Assembly (NCBI RefSeq): GCF_020523605.1
Contig: NZ_JAJAQI010000026.1
Coordinates: 20,762 to 84,761, forward strand
Source: Roseicella aerolata
Lineage (GTDB): Bacteria > Pseudomonadota > Alphaproteobacteria > Acetobacterales > Acetobacteraceae
DNA: 64,000 bases
Direction of reading: 5' to 3'
The position numbers and the translations under genes were made by a program. How positions within the stretch are numbered: the first letter of the stretch is position 1; each line of letters starts with the position of its first letter. A model generated the notes under the pieces. It worked only from the letters and a program-made list of their open reading frames with translations, was not told where the DNA came from and ran no database searches. Positions 1 to 10,316 of this stretch are shown piece by piece.

Positions 1-1
1 C

Positions 2-1843
2 GCCGGCGACGATACCATCATCGGCAACGGCACCGACCGGGTGGTCGCCGACTACAACGGCGTCACCACGGCGATCCGCGTCGATCTCGGCGCCGGCACC
101 GCCTCCGACGGCCAGGGCGGCACCGACAGCCTCGTCAATGTCCGCGCCGTGCTCGCCTCGAACGGCGGCGCCGACACGCTGATCGGCAGCAGCGGCGATG
201 ATACCTTCATCCTCTCCGGCGGCGGCAACAAGACCATCGCCGGCGGCGCCGGCACCGACACCTGGCGCTACCAGGGCTCGGCCGCGGTGGTCGTCGATCT
301 CGGCACGGATTCCACCGGCGGCGCCTATGCCGGCTTCGCCACCCATGCCGGCAGCCAGTCCAGCCTGAGCTCCATCGAGCGGGCCTATGGCGGGCTGGGC
401 AACGACACCATCAAGGGCTCGCACGGCGACAACACCCTGGCCGGCGATGCCGGCAACGACCTCATCGACGGCCGGCTCGGCTTCGACGTCCTCGACTACT
501 CCGTCTGGAGCACCAGCCCGATCACCACCGGCGTGATCGTCAACCTCAGCAGCGCCACCGAGACGGTGAGCGGCGCCGGCCTCGCCGCCGGCACCGCCCG
601 CGACAGCTGGGGCGGCACCGACACCATCACCGGCATCGAGGGCGTGATCGGCACCGACTTCGCCGACACCCTGCTCGGCTCCGATGCCGAGAACCTGCTC
701 ACCGGCGGCACCGGCAACGATCTCCTCAGCGGCGGCGGCGCCGATACCCTGCTGGGCGGCGAGGGCAACGATACCCTGCGCGGCGGCGACGGCAACGATC
801 TCCTCCAGGGCGGCGCGGGCTTCGACATCGCTCTCTATACCACCCTCTCCAGCGCCGCGACCTGGTCGCGGAATCCGACCACCGGCAGCTGGACGGTGAC
901 GACCGCCGAGGGGACGGACACGCTGACCGATGTCGAGGCGCTGCGCTTCAGCGACCGCACAGTCATCGTCGTCGGGGCGACGGCGAACGACTTCAACGGC
1001 AACGGCACCTCCGATATCCTCTGGCGCCATTCCAGCGGCGCGATCACCACCTGGTCGATGCAGGGCACCGCCGGCACCACCGGCTTCAGCGCCGATGTGG
1101 GCGCGGGCTGGACGGCGGCCGAGGTCGCCGATTTCAACGGCGACCGGAAGGCCGACATCCTGTGGCGGCATACCGATGGCTGGGTCGCGCTCTGGCAGAT
1201 CGACGGCGGTTTCGTCAGCGGCGGCGGGACCTTCGCCCATGTCGATGCTGCATGGTCCATCGCGGCGGCCGGCGACCTGAACGGCGACAGCTTCGCCGAC
1301 ATCGTCTGGCGGCACACGGATGGCACCCTCGCCGTCTGGCTGATGCGGGGCACGGTGTTCTCCGGAGGGGCGAGCATCGCCCAGGTCGATACGGCCTGGA
1401 CGGTCGCGGGCCTCGCCGATTTCGACGGCGACGGCCGCGGTGACATCCTGTGGCGCCATGACGACGGCAGCGTTGCCGTCTGGAGGATGGACGGGACCAC
1501 CGGCCTCGGCGGGGCCACCATCGCCTCCCCCGGCGCGAACCAGCGGATCGCCGGCACCGGCGACTTCAATGGCGACGGGAAGGCCGACATCCTGTGGCGC
1601 GCGGATGACGGGAGGGTCGCCGTCTCGATGGTGGACGGCTTCACGGTCCTCTCCACGACCGAGGTCGCCGCGCCGGGCACGGCCTGGACGGTGGCACAGG
1701 TGGGCGACTTCGACGGCGACGGAAAGGCTGACATCTTCTGGCGCAGCACCGACGGCTCGGTCGCGCTCTGGCTGATGGACGGCGCGACAGTGAAGTCGGC
1801 AACCCCGCTCGGCAATCCCGGCACCGAGTGGTCCGTCATCTGA
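2..1843 (+). CDS. RTX calcium-binding / FG-GAP (VCBS) repeat protein, 3' part
   Basis: The open frame runs in from before position 1, so only the last 613 residues are visible; the first in-window ATG (41) is not a real start. Roughly the first 290 residues carry hemolysin-type GGxGNDxL calcium-binding nonapeptides (for example GGTGNDLLSGG, GGEGNDTLRGG, GGDGNDLLQGG). The last about 290 residues hold six tandem repeats of 47-48 residues, each starting D-F/L-N/D-G-D and containing (A/G)DI(L/V/F)WR, typical of FG-GAP/VCBS blades that also bind calcium. Such proteins are usually secreted by type I systems and serve as adhesins, S-layer-like proteins or exoenzymes. No catalytic domain is visible here, and no secretion genes lie in the window. 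Family identification is firm; function is not. Confidence 0.9.
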   Translation, partial: AGDDTIIGNGTDRVVADYNGVTTAIRVDLGAGTASDGQGGTDSLVNVRAVLASNGGADTLIGSSGDDTFILSGGGNKTIAGGAGTDTWRYQGSAAVVVDLGTDSTGGAYAGFATHAGSQSSLSSIERAYGGLGNDTIKGSHGDNTLAGDAGNDLIDGRLGFDVLDYSVWSTSPITTGVIVNLSSATETVSGAGLAAGTARDSWGGTDTITGIEGVIGTDFADTLLGSDAENLLTGGTGNDLLSGGGADTLLGGEGNDTLRGGDGNDLLQGGAGFDIALYTTLSSAATWSRNPTTGSWTVTTAEGTDTLTDVEALRFSDRTVIVVGATANDFNGNGTSDILWRHSSGAITTWSMQGTAGTTGFSADVGAGWTAAEVADFNGDRKADILWRHTDGWVALWQIDGGFVSGGGTFAHVDAAWSIAAAGDLNGDSFADIVWRHTDGTLAVWLMRGTVFSGGASIAQVDTAWTVAGLADFDGDGRGDILWRHDDGSVAVWRMDGTTGLGGATIASPGANQRIAGTGDFNGDGKADILWRADDGRVAVSMVDGFTVLSTTEVAAPGTAWTVAQVGDFDGDGKADIFWRSTDGSVALWLMDGATVKSATPLGNPGTEWSVI

Positions 1844-2081
1844 ACAGAAACCGGCGCCGCCAGGTGGAGGGGCGCGCCGGTCCCCATCCCCGGCGAGACG
1901 GCCATCCCGGTGGGCAACTGATACCGTCCCGCAGGCATGCGGATGCATGTCTGCGTCCCCGGCCCCCTCATGGCGGCTGCCGGTCAGGATCTATGCCGGC
2001 CTGACATCGGGTGCGCAGGGCCGGCCCGCCGCCATGCCGGCCGCCGGGCACCGGGGCGGAGGCGCCTCGCCCTCCCCTCCT
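1844..2081. other. intergenic region with a copy of dispersed repeat B
   Basis: This 238-bp gap lies between the converging RTX and puuD genes. It contains no convincing gene. Positions about 1969-2000 (ATGGCGGCTGC then GGTCAGGA then TATGC) closely match 43333-43363, suggesting a second, minor dispersed repeat family. Confidence 0.4.
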
Positions 2082-3302
2082 TCAACGCGCCAGCCAGGTG
2101 GCCAGCGCGCGGCGCTCCTCCGGCTCCATCCGCGTGATGTTGTTGGGCGGCATGGCATTGCTCAGCACCGCCTGCAGGCGGATTGCCGCCGCCTCCCGCG
2201 CGATATGCTCCGGCGTGTCCAGCCGCACGCCCTTGGGCGCGATCGAGATGCCGGCCCAGACCGGCGCCGCCGCATGGCACATGGCGCAGCGGCCGGTCAC
2301 GATCTCCACCACCTCGGCCGGCGGCGGCGCCACGCCGCGCGGCAGCGCGGTGCCGGATGCCTCGACCGCCGCGAGGCCCAGGCGTTCCCGCCCGACCGGC
2401 GAGGAGGTCAGGCTGACGATGCCCGCCAGCAGGATGCAGGCGGCGGCGACGGCCCAGCACCACCAGGCATTGCCGCGGCCGCCGTGGCGCAGGTTGTAGA
2501 AGACGCGGATCACCGCCCCTGCCACCAGGATCAGCCCGGTGATGACGAAGGCGAAGGGCGTGGACCACAGCATCGGGTAGTGGTTCGCCAGCATCAGGAA
2601 CAGCACGGGCAGCGTCAGGTAGTTGTTGTGCGTGCTGCGCAGCTTACCGATCCTGCCGAGGGCGGGGTCCGGCGCCTCCCCCCTCATCAGCGCGGCGATC
2701 ACCTTGCGCTGGTTGGGGATGATGACCATGGCGACATTGCCCGCCATCCAGGTCGCCATCACCGCCCCGGTATGGATCATGGCGCCGCGGCCGCTGAAGA
2801 CCTGCTGGAACAGGAAGGCCAGCAGCATGACGAAGCCGAGGCCGATGGCGGCCAGCCCCGCCTCGCTCTCGCCGATCCTGGACCGGCAGAGCCGGTCATA
2901 GGCAACCCAGCCGAGCCCCAGCGAGCCGATGCCGATCGCCGCCGCCGTCACCGGGCCGATATCCGCGACCCCGGGATCGATCAGGAAGAGTTCGGAGGCG
3001 CCGTAATACATCCACGCCAGCAGGCAGAAGCCCGAGAGCCAGGTCGTGTACGCCTCCCATTTGTGCCAGAGCAGTTGCGGCGGCAGTTCGCCCGGCGCCA
3101 CCAGCCATTTCCGCACCTGGTAGAAGCCGCCGCCATGCACCTCCCACATCTGGCCGCCCTTGCCGGCAGGAATCTCCGGCACGGGCTTCAGCAGGGCGTC
3201 GATATGCATGAAGTAGAAGCTGCTGCCGATCCAGGCCATGGCGGCCAGCACATGCAGCCAGCGGAGCAGCATGCCGCCCCATTCATGGAGATAGGGATCC
3301 AT
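2082..3302 (-). CDS. puuD: urate hydroxylase PuuD (membrane urate oxidase with cytochrome c domain)
   Basis: The protein has 406 residues. The first about 300 form a polytopic membrane domain of the PuuD/DUF989 type, beginning MDPYLHEWGGMLLRWLHVLA and followed by WIGSSFYF. The C-terminal about 80 residues form a c-type cytochrome domain with a CAMCH heme site at residues 339-343. This family oxidises urate to 5-hydroxyisourate at the membrane and passes electrons to the respiratory chain. The open frame continues upstream, but that part has biased non-protein-like composition; the ATG at 3302 begins the conserved family sequence. No other purine-catabolism gene is adjacent, so the pathway partners must lie elsewhere. 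Confidence 0.92.
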   Translation of the reverse strand: MDPYLHEWGGMLLRWLHVLAAMAWIGSSFYFMHIDALLKPVPEIPAGKGGQMWEVHGGGFYQVRKWLVAPGELPPQLLWHKWEAYTTWLSGFCLLAWMYYGASELFLIDPGVADIGPVTAAAIGIGSLGLGWVAYDRLCRSRIGESEAGLAAIGLGFVMLLAFLFQQVFSGRGAMIHTGAVMATWMAGNVAMVIIPNQRKVIAALMRGEAPDPALGRIGKLRSTHNNYLTLPVLFLMLANHYPMLWSTPFAFVITGLILVAGAVIRVFYNLRHGGRGNAWWCWAVAAACILLAGIVSLTSSPVGRERLGLAAVEASGTALPRGVAPPPAEVVEIVTGRCAMCHAAAPVWAGISIAPKGVRLDTPEHIAREAAAIRLQAVLSNAMPPNNITRMEPEERRALATWLAR

Positions 3303-3676
3303 CAGCACCCCGCCCCCCGAGCGCGGTGGCCCCGTGGCGACGGTGCCCCGACCACACTCCATCCCTGATCCGACAATTCCGGTCCCCTTCGGCCAGACTG
3401 CGCGAGGTCCCGGCGTCCATCCCCCGGCCGCCCTGTTACGCCCTGGCCGCTGCCGGCGGCAAGCGACATGCCGGCAGCGGAGCGGGCAGAGGCCCGCCCC
3501 CCGATCCGCTGGTGCCCCTTGTTTTTCGGGCAGAGTCACGCTTCCCGACGTTCACGCCCGTCCGCGATCCGCTCTACAGCGGATTGGCGTTCAGAACTGA
3601 ACGCCAATCCGCTGTAGAGCGCTGTTTGTAAAGCAGCTTCACGCTGCGGGGCGTTCACGCCCCTCCGCGATCTGCT
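3303..3676. other. gene-free region holding dispersed palindromic element, copy 1
   Basis: This 374-bp gap has no supported gene. Its right half is filled by the palindromic element annotated at 3550-3680. The left part (3303-3530) is ordinary GC-rich sequence in which I see no motif. Confidence 0.5.
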
Positions 3677-3680
3677 CTAG
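3550..3680 (-). repeat. dispersed palindromic element, copy 1 (most complete)
   Basis: Positions 3571-3594 and 3597-3620 are perfect inverted repeats of 24 bp separated by two bases. The flanks 3550-3576 and 3653-3679 are near-identical 27-bp direct repeats with two mismatches (core GTTCACGCCC, then TCCGCGAT, then GCTCTA). Related elements lie at 14066-14170, 27831-27915 and 55099-55200. The conserved order, read on this strand, is CTAGAGCAGATCGCGG, then GTGAACG, GTGAATCTGC, ACAAGG and CTACAGCGGAT, then GCGTTCAG-TT-CTGAACGC. This looks like a non-autonomous MITE- or REP-like element. The stop codon of the neighbouring gene (3677-3679) is part of it. Confidence 0.8.
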
Positions 3681-4432
3681 GCGCCGCGCGGCGGCATCGC
3701 CTCCGGCGGTGTCCGGCCGGGGATCGCCCCCATCAGGCCGAGATCGATGGCCGTGCGGGTGACCATCACCGCGAAGCCCGGCCCGTTCCGCAGGGCGGCG
3801 AGACGCATCCGCGCCGCCGGCTCCGCCACCAGCCGTTCCAGCGCCGGGCCGTCATCGGGTAAGGGCAGGCTGGGGAAGACCGGGCCGCGCTGCGGCGGCG
3901 TGCCCAGCAGCAGCCGCTCCACCGCCCGGCTGTCGAGCGCGATGGCGGTGCCGCAGGTCATCGCCAGGTCGTCCTCCGGGAAGGCCAGACGGGCGCCGAC
4001 CAGCGTGCCGGGTGCGCGGCCGCGCATCAGGTGGTTGTCCCAGATCACCACCGGCGCACCATCCGGGAAAGCTTCCGCCGCCACGCCACCCTCCGGCCGC
4101 GGGCCGAGCAGCCGGTACAGGCCGAAACGCGCCTCCATCAGGGCGCGCAGCATGCGGTCCTCCTCGCTGCCCGGCAGCGGCGGCTCGGCCCTGGCCTGGC
4201 GTTCGATGGCGCGGCCATGGCCGCCCACCGGATCGAGCACGCCGAGGTCGAGGACGGCGGCGAGTTGCATCTCATCCGCCGGCACCACCTGCTTGCCGTC
4301 CCAGAGCGTCAGGGCGCGCGCCTGGCTGGCGACGCTCGCCAGTGGGATGCGCTTCGACGCCTCCGTCAGGAGGTGCCGGCGAATGGGCGCGTAGCGGGCA
4401 TAGCGCGCCGCCGCGGTCAGCGTCCCGGACAC
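3677..4432 (-). CDS. protein of unknown function (251 aa)
   Basis: I do not recognise this protein. It starts with GTG at 4432, four bases beyond the stop of the upstream dehydrogenase gene (4437-4439), so it is probably co-transcribed with it. There is no signal peptide or membrane span. It is rich in Ala, Pro, Arg and Leu with short segments such as ALTLWDGKQVV and GAPVVIWDNHLM that suggest a soluble folded protein. Its TAG stop falls exactly inside the dispersed palindromic element, so the original C-terminus may have been altered by insertion. The coding call rests on codon bias, tight spacing and the absence of a better frame. Confidence 0.65.
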   Translation of the reverse strand: MSGTLTAAARYARYAPIRRHLLTEASKRIPLASVASQARALTLWDGKQVVPADEMQLAAVLDLGVLDPVGGHGRAIERQARAEPPLPGSEEDRMLRALMEARFGLYRLLGPRPEGGVAAEAFPDGAPVVIWDNHLMRGRAPGTLVGARLAFPEDDLAMTCGTAIALDSRAVERLLLGTPPQRGPVFPSLPLPDDGPALERLVAEPAARMRLAALRNGPGFAVMVTRTAIDLGLMGAIPGRTPPEAMPPRGA

Positions 4433-4436
4433 GCGC

Positions 4437-5522
4437 TCAGTTCGGGGTGGCGACGCCGAGGGAACGGGCGCAGCGGACGATGCCTTCCCAGGTATCCGGC
4501 TGCAGCGGCACCCCCTTCGCCAGGCGCTCGGCGCGCAGCCGCGCTTCCGGCTCGCCGGGCGCCAGCACCTCTCCGCCCGGGGTGTCGGGGCGGCAGGACT
4601 TCACCCAGGCGACGTAATCCTCGGCGGTCTTCCGGAACTCGGCATCGGTGCCGAAATGCTGCGGCGAGATGTAGATGGAGAGCATGCCATTGGCGATGCG
4701 CCCGCGCGCATCCACCGGGCCGGAGCACCCGCCGCCGGTGAAGGCGCCGGCCAGCAGCTCGCACATGAAGGCGAGGCCGGAGCCCTTGTGCTCGCCGAAG
4801 GCGCGGATGGCGCCGAGGCCATTGGCCGGGTTGCGCGGCCCGACCGGCGGATAGTCGCCGTAGAGCGTATGCGGGTCGGCGGAGAGGCGGCCGTCCGGCT
4901 CGATCAGCGCGTCATGCGGCAGCGGCTTGCCGCCGTTCGAGGCGACCAGCACCTTGCCCTCCGCGACGCGGGAGGTGGCGAAATCCAGCACCACCGGCGG
5001 GTCGGTGGGCACGCCGACGCTGAAGGGGGCCGTGGAGAAGCGCCGCTCCGTCCCGCCGAAGGGCGCGACCAGCACGCTGCCTGCGACATTGACGAAATGG
5101 ATGGAGATCAGTCCGGCCTCGATCGCCTGCTCGGCATAGGCGCCGATGCGGCCGACATGGCCGGCATTGCGCAGCGCGATGACGGCGGTGCCGTGCTTCC
5201 GCGCCCGCTCGATGCCGAGCGCCGTCGCCTGCGGCGCGACGGTCTGGCCGAAGCCGAATTTCCCGTCCAGCAGGGCGAAGGCGCCGCCATCCGTCACGAC
5301 ATCGGCGCTCTGGCCCGCGAGGATGTAGCCGGCCTGCTGCCATTCGACATAGCGGGGCACCCGGACCACGCCATGGCTGTCATGCCCGGCCAGGTTGGCG
5401 CCGAGGAGGTGGTGGGAGATGCGCCCGGCCTCGGCATCGTCGCAGCCATTGGCGCGGAAGATGTTGGCGACGAGCGTCTCGAGCGTATCGGCGCCGATCA
5501 GCACCGGGGCGTTGGTGTCCAT
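4437..5522 (-). CDS. malate/L-lactate dehydrogenase-family oxidoreductase (Ldh_2)
   Basis: The 361-residue protein belongs to the NAD(P)-dependent Ldh_2 family (malate, ureidoglycolate, sulfolactate and hydroxycarboxylate dehydrogenases), distinct from the Rossmann LDH/MDH family. GHDSHGVVRVPRY at residues 47-59 contains the conserved catalytic histidine region. Further conserved blocks are NAGHVGRIGAYAEQA and the late GEHKGSGLAFMCELLAGA. It follows the sugar-type ABC transporter on the same strand with a 122-bp gap, so it may act on the imported compound or its oxidised product. Substrate specificity cannot be read from the sequence. Confidence 0.88.
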   Translation of the reverse strand: MDTNAPVLIGADTLETLVANIFRANGCDDAEAGRISHHLLGANLAGHDSHGVVRVPRYVEWQQAGYILAGQSADVVTDGGAFALLDGKFGFGQTVAPQATALGIERARKHGTAVIALRNAGHVGRIGAYAEQAIEAGLISIHFVNVAGSVLVAPFGGTERRFSTAPFSVGVPTDPPVVLDFATSRVAEGKVLVASNGGKPLPHDALIEPDGRLSADPHTLYGDYPPVGPRNPANGLGAIRAFGEHKGSGLAFMCELLAGAFTGGGCSGPVDARGRIANGMLSIYISPQHFGTDAEFRKTAEDYVAWVKSCRPDTPGGEVLAPGEPEARLRAERLAKGVPLQPDTWEGIVRCARSLGVATPN

Positions 5523-5644
5523 GCTTCCCTACTCATGCCAAAAGGGCGCGGAGGGCAAGCCCCGCCGCGCCCTTTCCCGCCAGAATGCGACATGCGGCCG
5601 GCGACGGAGGGCGGTTCTGCGTGCCGGCACATAGGCGCCGCCCC

Positions 5645-6748
<1,104 letters not shown>

Positions 6749-6837
6749 TGTCCCGAACGCCCCCTTGTCTTTGGGCCATCCGCTCCGGACCTCCGCGGCG
6801 GCCGCCAGGGCCGCCGCCGCTCCGGTCCACCGGATGG

Positions 6838-7743
6838 CTAGCCCTTGGTCGCACCGGCGGTCAGGCCGGCGATGTAGTAGTCCATCAGCAGCGCGTAGAG
6901 GATGACGGGCGGCAGCGCCGCCAGCAGGCTGCCGGCCATGATCTGTCCCCAGGCGAAGGTGTCCGCGCGCACCAGCTGGGAGACGATGCCGATGGTCAGC
7001 GGCATGGAATCCGGCGTGGTGATGAAGGAGGTCGGGTAGACGAAGGCGGCCCAGGAGACGGTGAAGGCGAAGATCGTCGCGGCGATGATGCCGGGCAGCG
7101 CGACGGGGATGAAGATCTTCGTCAGCATCTGCATCCAGTTGGCGCCGTCGATCAGCGCCGCCTCGTCCAGCTCCTTCGGGATGGATGCGAAGTAGCCGAT
7201 CATGATCCAGGTGCAGAAGGGCACGGTCAGGGTCGGGTAGACCAGCACCAGCCCCCAGATCGAGTTCAGCAGGCCGAGGCCACCGACGATCTGGTAGAGC
7301 GGGATGAAGAGCAGCGTCTCCGGCACCAGGTAGGTCAGGAAGACGCCGGTCGCCAGGGTCTGGCTGCCCCAGAACTTCATCCGCGCCAGCGAGAAGGCGG
7401 CGAGCACCGAGATCACCATGGTGACCGAGACCACCAGCACGGTGACGATGGCGCTGTTCAGGAAGAAGCGCAGGAACATCGGGTCGCCGAGGATGGCGCC
7501 GTAATTCTCCAGCGTCGGGTCGCGCACCAGCCAGGGGCTGCCCGACATGTTCGCCACCTCGGCGCTCGTCTTGAAGCTGGTGATCAGCATGTAGATGGGC
7601 GGCGCCAGGAAGAAGAGGGCGAAGATCACCAGGCAGACATAGGCCGAGACGAGCGCCCAGCGCCGCTCCTTCGAGAGCGAGCCGACCTTGCGCCCGAAAT
7701 AGGAACCCGCCGGCGCGGCGGCGTTGGCGGTGGAGGCGGACAT
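6838..7743 (-). CDS. carbohydrate ABC transporter permease, MalG type
   Basis: This inner-membrane permease of about 301 residues has six predicted spans and the cytoplasmic EAA loop [20 protein letters not shown], which contacts the ATPase. The ATG at 7743 overlaps the upstream stop as TGATG, and a GTG three bases earlier is an alternative start. AAGGAG stands 5 bases before the GTG and 8 before the ATG. The overlap with the MalF-type gene indicates translational coupling and a heterodimeric channel. Confidence 0.95.
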   Translation of the reverse strand: MSASTANAAAPAGSYFGRKVGSLSKERRWALVSAYVCLVIFALFFLAPPIYMLITSFKTSAEVANMSGSPWLVRDPTLENYGAILGDPMFLRFFLNSAIVTVLVVSVTMVISVLAAFSLARMKFWGSQTLATGVFLTYLVPETLLFIPLYQIVGGLGLLNSIWGLVLVYPTLTVPFCTWIMIGYFASIPKELDEAALIDGANWMQMLTKIFIPVALPGIIAATIFAFTVSWAAFVYPTSFITTPDSMPLTIGIVSQLVRADTFAWGQIMAGSLLAALPPVILYALLMDYYIAGLTAGATKG

Positions 7744-8681
7744 CACATCTGCTCCTTGTTCCGCTTGGTCACGTCGCGGAGGATGAAGAAGGCGAAGATC
7801 GCCAGCAGCGGGAACATGAAGAGCGAGACCGCCGCGCCGCGCGGCACGTTGCCCGAGAGGATGCCGACCTGGAAGGCATAGGTGGCGAAGAGGTGGGTCA
7901 TGTCGCGCGGGCCGCCATTGGTCAGCACCCGGACGATGTCGTAATTGGCGAAGGTGACGATCAGGCTGAACAGCACCGTGATGCTGATGATGTTGCGCAT
8001 CATCGGCAGGGTGATGTGCCGCAGCCCCTGCCAGCCCGTCGCGCCGTCGATCGCCGCCGCCTCATAGAGCTGGTCCGGCACCGATTTCAGCGCCGCCAGG
8101 TACATGATCATGAAGAAGGGCGCGCCGACCCAGACATTCACCAGGATGACGGCGAAGCGGGCCCAGTTCGGCTCGCCCAGCCAGGGCACCGCCGGCACGC
8201 CGACCACGCTGAGCAGCCAGTTGATGGAGCTGTAGGAGGGATCGAACATCCACCACCAGCCGAGGGTGGAGAGCGCCGGCGGCATGACCCAGGGGATCAG
8301 CAGCATGCCGCGCCACTTCTTCTGGCCCTTGGCCGGGATGTGGTGCAGCTGGTGCGCCAGGATGAAGCCGATCAGCGCCTTCAGCAGCACGGCGCCGACA
8401 GCGAAGATGCAGCTCTGCCAGATCACCATCCAGAAGGTTTCGGTATCCAGCAGGATCTCGAAATTGCCGAGCCCGATGTTCCGCACCATGGTGCGGTTCA
8501 GGGTGGAGAGGTAGAGCGCATAGAAGAACGGGTAGACCACCAGCCCGCCGATGACCGCGAGCAGCGGCAGCGCCATGACGAAGGCGATGGTGGATCGCCG
8601 GCGCGCGAAGCGCTGGAGGCTGTTGACCCCCGGGCTTACCGCAGCCGGCGCGGTGGCTGTCATTGTTCCGTCGGCGGCCAT
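7743..8681 (-). CDS. carbohydrate ABC transporter permease, MalF type
   Basis: The 312-residue membrane protein begins [18 protein letters not shown]. Start 8681 is preferred over an upstream extension because GGGGGAGGT precedes it at about 6 bases and the family sequence starts soon after. Multiple spans follow, with the EAA loop [20 protein letters not shown]. It pairs with the MalG-type permease immediately downstream. It lies 76 bp after the solute-binding protein gene in a single minus-strand operon. Confidence 0.95.
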   Translation of the reverse strand: MAADGTMTATAPAAVSPGVNSLQRFARRRSTIAFVMALPLLAVIGGLVVYPFFYALYLSTLNRTMVRNIGLGNFEILLDTETFWMVIWQSCIFAVGAVLLKALIGFILAHQLHHIPAKGQKKWRGMLLIPWVMPPALSTLGWWWMFDPSYSSINWLLSVVGVPAVPWLGEPNWARFAVILVNVWVGAPFFMIMYLAALKSVPDQLYEAAAIDGATGWQGLRHITLPMMRNIISITVLFSLIVTFANYDIVRVLTNGGPRDMTHLFATYAFQVGILSGNVPRGAAVSLFMFPLLAIFAFFILRDVTKRNKEQM

Positions 8682-8757
8682 GGCGCACCTCCCCCCAACT
8701 CGGGATTCCCTTGGGCACGGGCAGGGAAGTTCCCCGCCCGGCCGGTCACAAAACCAC

Positions 8758-10116
8758 TCAGCCGCGCGCGAAGTTGCGCAGTTCCCGCTCCGCCCAGGCC
8801 AGCGCCTGGTCGATGCTCTCGCCACCCTGCGAGATGCGCGCGATCACCTTGGTGTTGATCGCCTGGTTGTAGGCCTGCACCGCGATCTCGGCCGGGGCCG
8901 GGGCGAAGGCGACATTCAGCTCGCCCTTCTGGTGCGGCTTGTTCGGGTAGTTGTAGACCACGCCCTGCGGCGGGCCCTCCGTCTCCCAGACCTTGAAGTC
9001 GGACATGCTCTGGAAGGGCGGGATGTCGTAGCCGCTGCTGGTCGTGGTCTGCCGCTCGGCGCTGCTGCGCTCGGAGAGGAATTCCAGCAGGCTCTTCGCC
9101 GCGGATTTGTTGCGGCTGAAGCTCCAGATGCCCCAGAAATAGGGCAGGTAGGGCACGAAGCGCCCTTCCGGCCCGGCCGGGATCGGCGCCTGCCAGATCT
9201 TCTCGGCCACCTGGGGGTTGTCGCGCTTGGCCACCGCCCAGGCGGAGGGCGGGTTGAAGATCAGCGCGCCGCGGCCGGAGATCATCCAGCGATTGTTGGA
9301 GGCGTCGTCCCAGGCCCAGACATCATTGGGCAGGAACTTGGAGAGGCGCACCAGGTATTCCACCGCCTGGCGCAGCTTCGGGTTGTTGCGGACGGTGACG
9401 TTGCCCTTCTCGTCGAGCATGCTGGCGCCATAGCCGCGGAACAGCGCGCCGACCCAGTCCACCGCATCGGTGAACTGCCCCATCGGCAGGCCGAAGGGCA
9501 CGCCAGCGGCGTGGCACTTCTCGGCCGCCATCAGGAAGGTGTCCCAGTTCCAGCGGTCGGCGCCCGGGCCCATCTCCGGCTTCGCCGGCCACATCTCCTG
9601 GATGTCGATGCCGGCATGCTGCTTCAGCAGGTCGAAGCGGATCATGGCGGGCTTCAGCTGCGTGCCGGAGACGGCCGGGACGGCGCGCCAGGCGCCCTCG
9701 CGCTTGCCGAGGTATTCCGCCGCCGGGGCGATCTTGCCGTATTTCTGCTCCAGGCGGCCGACCACATCGTCCACCGGCTCCAGCAGCCGGGCATGGGCGG
9801 AGGGCTCCCAGGTCGGGAAGGCCAGGATGTCGTGGCCGCTGCGCGACTGTGCCTGGGCCGCGATGGTCAGCAGGTTCTGGTTGCCGACCGAGGTGATGAA
9901 GTCGCTGACGACCTCCACGCGGTTCCGCTCGCCCCACTCCCGGCAGAGCTCCCGCATGATGTTGTTGCCGACCGGCACCCAGTGGTCCCACCAGCCGCAG
10001 CGAAGCGTGCCGCCGGTACCCTGCGCATGCACCATCGGGGCGGAGAGCGCGCCCGCCGCGATCACGCCGGCGCCATTGCGCAGCAGCCTGCGCCGGGTCA
10101 AGCGATTGCCTGCCAT
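8758..10116 (-). CDS. ABC transporter extracellular solute-binding protein (family 1)
   Basis: This 452-residue periplasmic receptor feeds the MalFG/MalK-type importer. The N-terminus carries RLTRRRLLRNGAGVIAAGAL ending near HAQ, resembling a Tat signal. ATG 10116 is chosen because it begins this signal and follows a purine-rich AGGACAAGGA. The mature part has the mixed alpha/beta composition of sugar-binding proteins, including WNWDTFLMAAEKC and NVTVRNNPKLRQAVEYLV. It is first in the operon, and its promoter must lie in the 200 bp shared with the divergent DUF2382 gene. Confidence 0.93.
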   Translation of the reverse strand: MAGNRLTRRRLLRNGAGVIAAGALSAPMVHAQGTGGTLRCGWWDHWVPVGNNIMRELCREWGERNRVEVVSDFITSVGNQNLLTIAAQAQSRSGHDILAFPTWEPSAHARLLEPVDDVVGRLEQKYGKIAPAAEYLGKREGAWRAVPAVSGTQLKPAMIRFDLLKQHAGIDIQEMWPAKPEMGPGADRWNWDTFLMAAEKCHAAGVPFGLPMGQFTDAVDWVGALFRGYGASMLDEKGNVTVRNNPKLRQAVEYLVRLSKFLPNDVWAWDDASNNRWMISGRGALIFNPPSAWAVAKRDNPQVAEKIWQAPIPAGPEGRFVPYLPYFWGIWSFSRNKSAAKSLLEFLSERSSAERQTTTSSGYDIPPFQSMSDFKVWETEGPPQGVVYNYPNKPHQKGELNVAFAPAPAEIAVQAYNQAINTKVIARISQGGESIDQALAWAERELRNFARG

Positions 10117-10316
10117 TCCTTGTCCTCCCGTTGCGGCGGGAAGTGCCCGCCGGACGTCCCACTGGGCCTGTTTCGGCCCTGGCGCGCAACATGGCGCGAC
10201 GCGCAAGCCATGACAACGGGGGGATGGCCTGAGGCGCCGCCCTGACGATGCGCTGCCGGTCGGAACATCCGCGGTAGCGGCGCCGTTGGGGACGGGTCCC
10301 GCCAAAGGAATGATGC

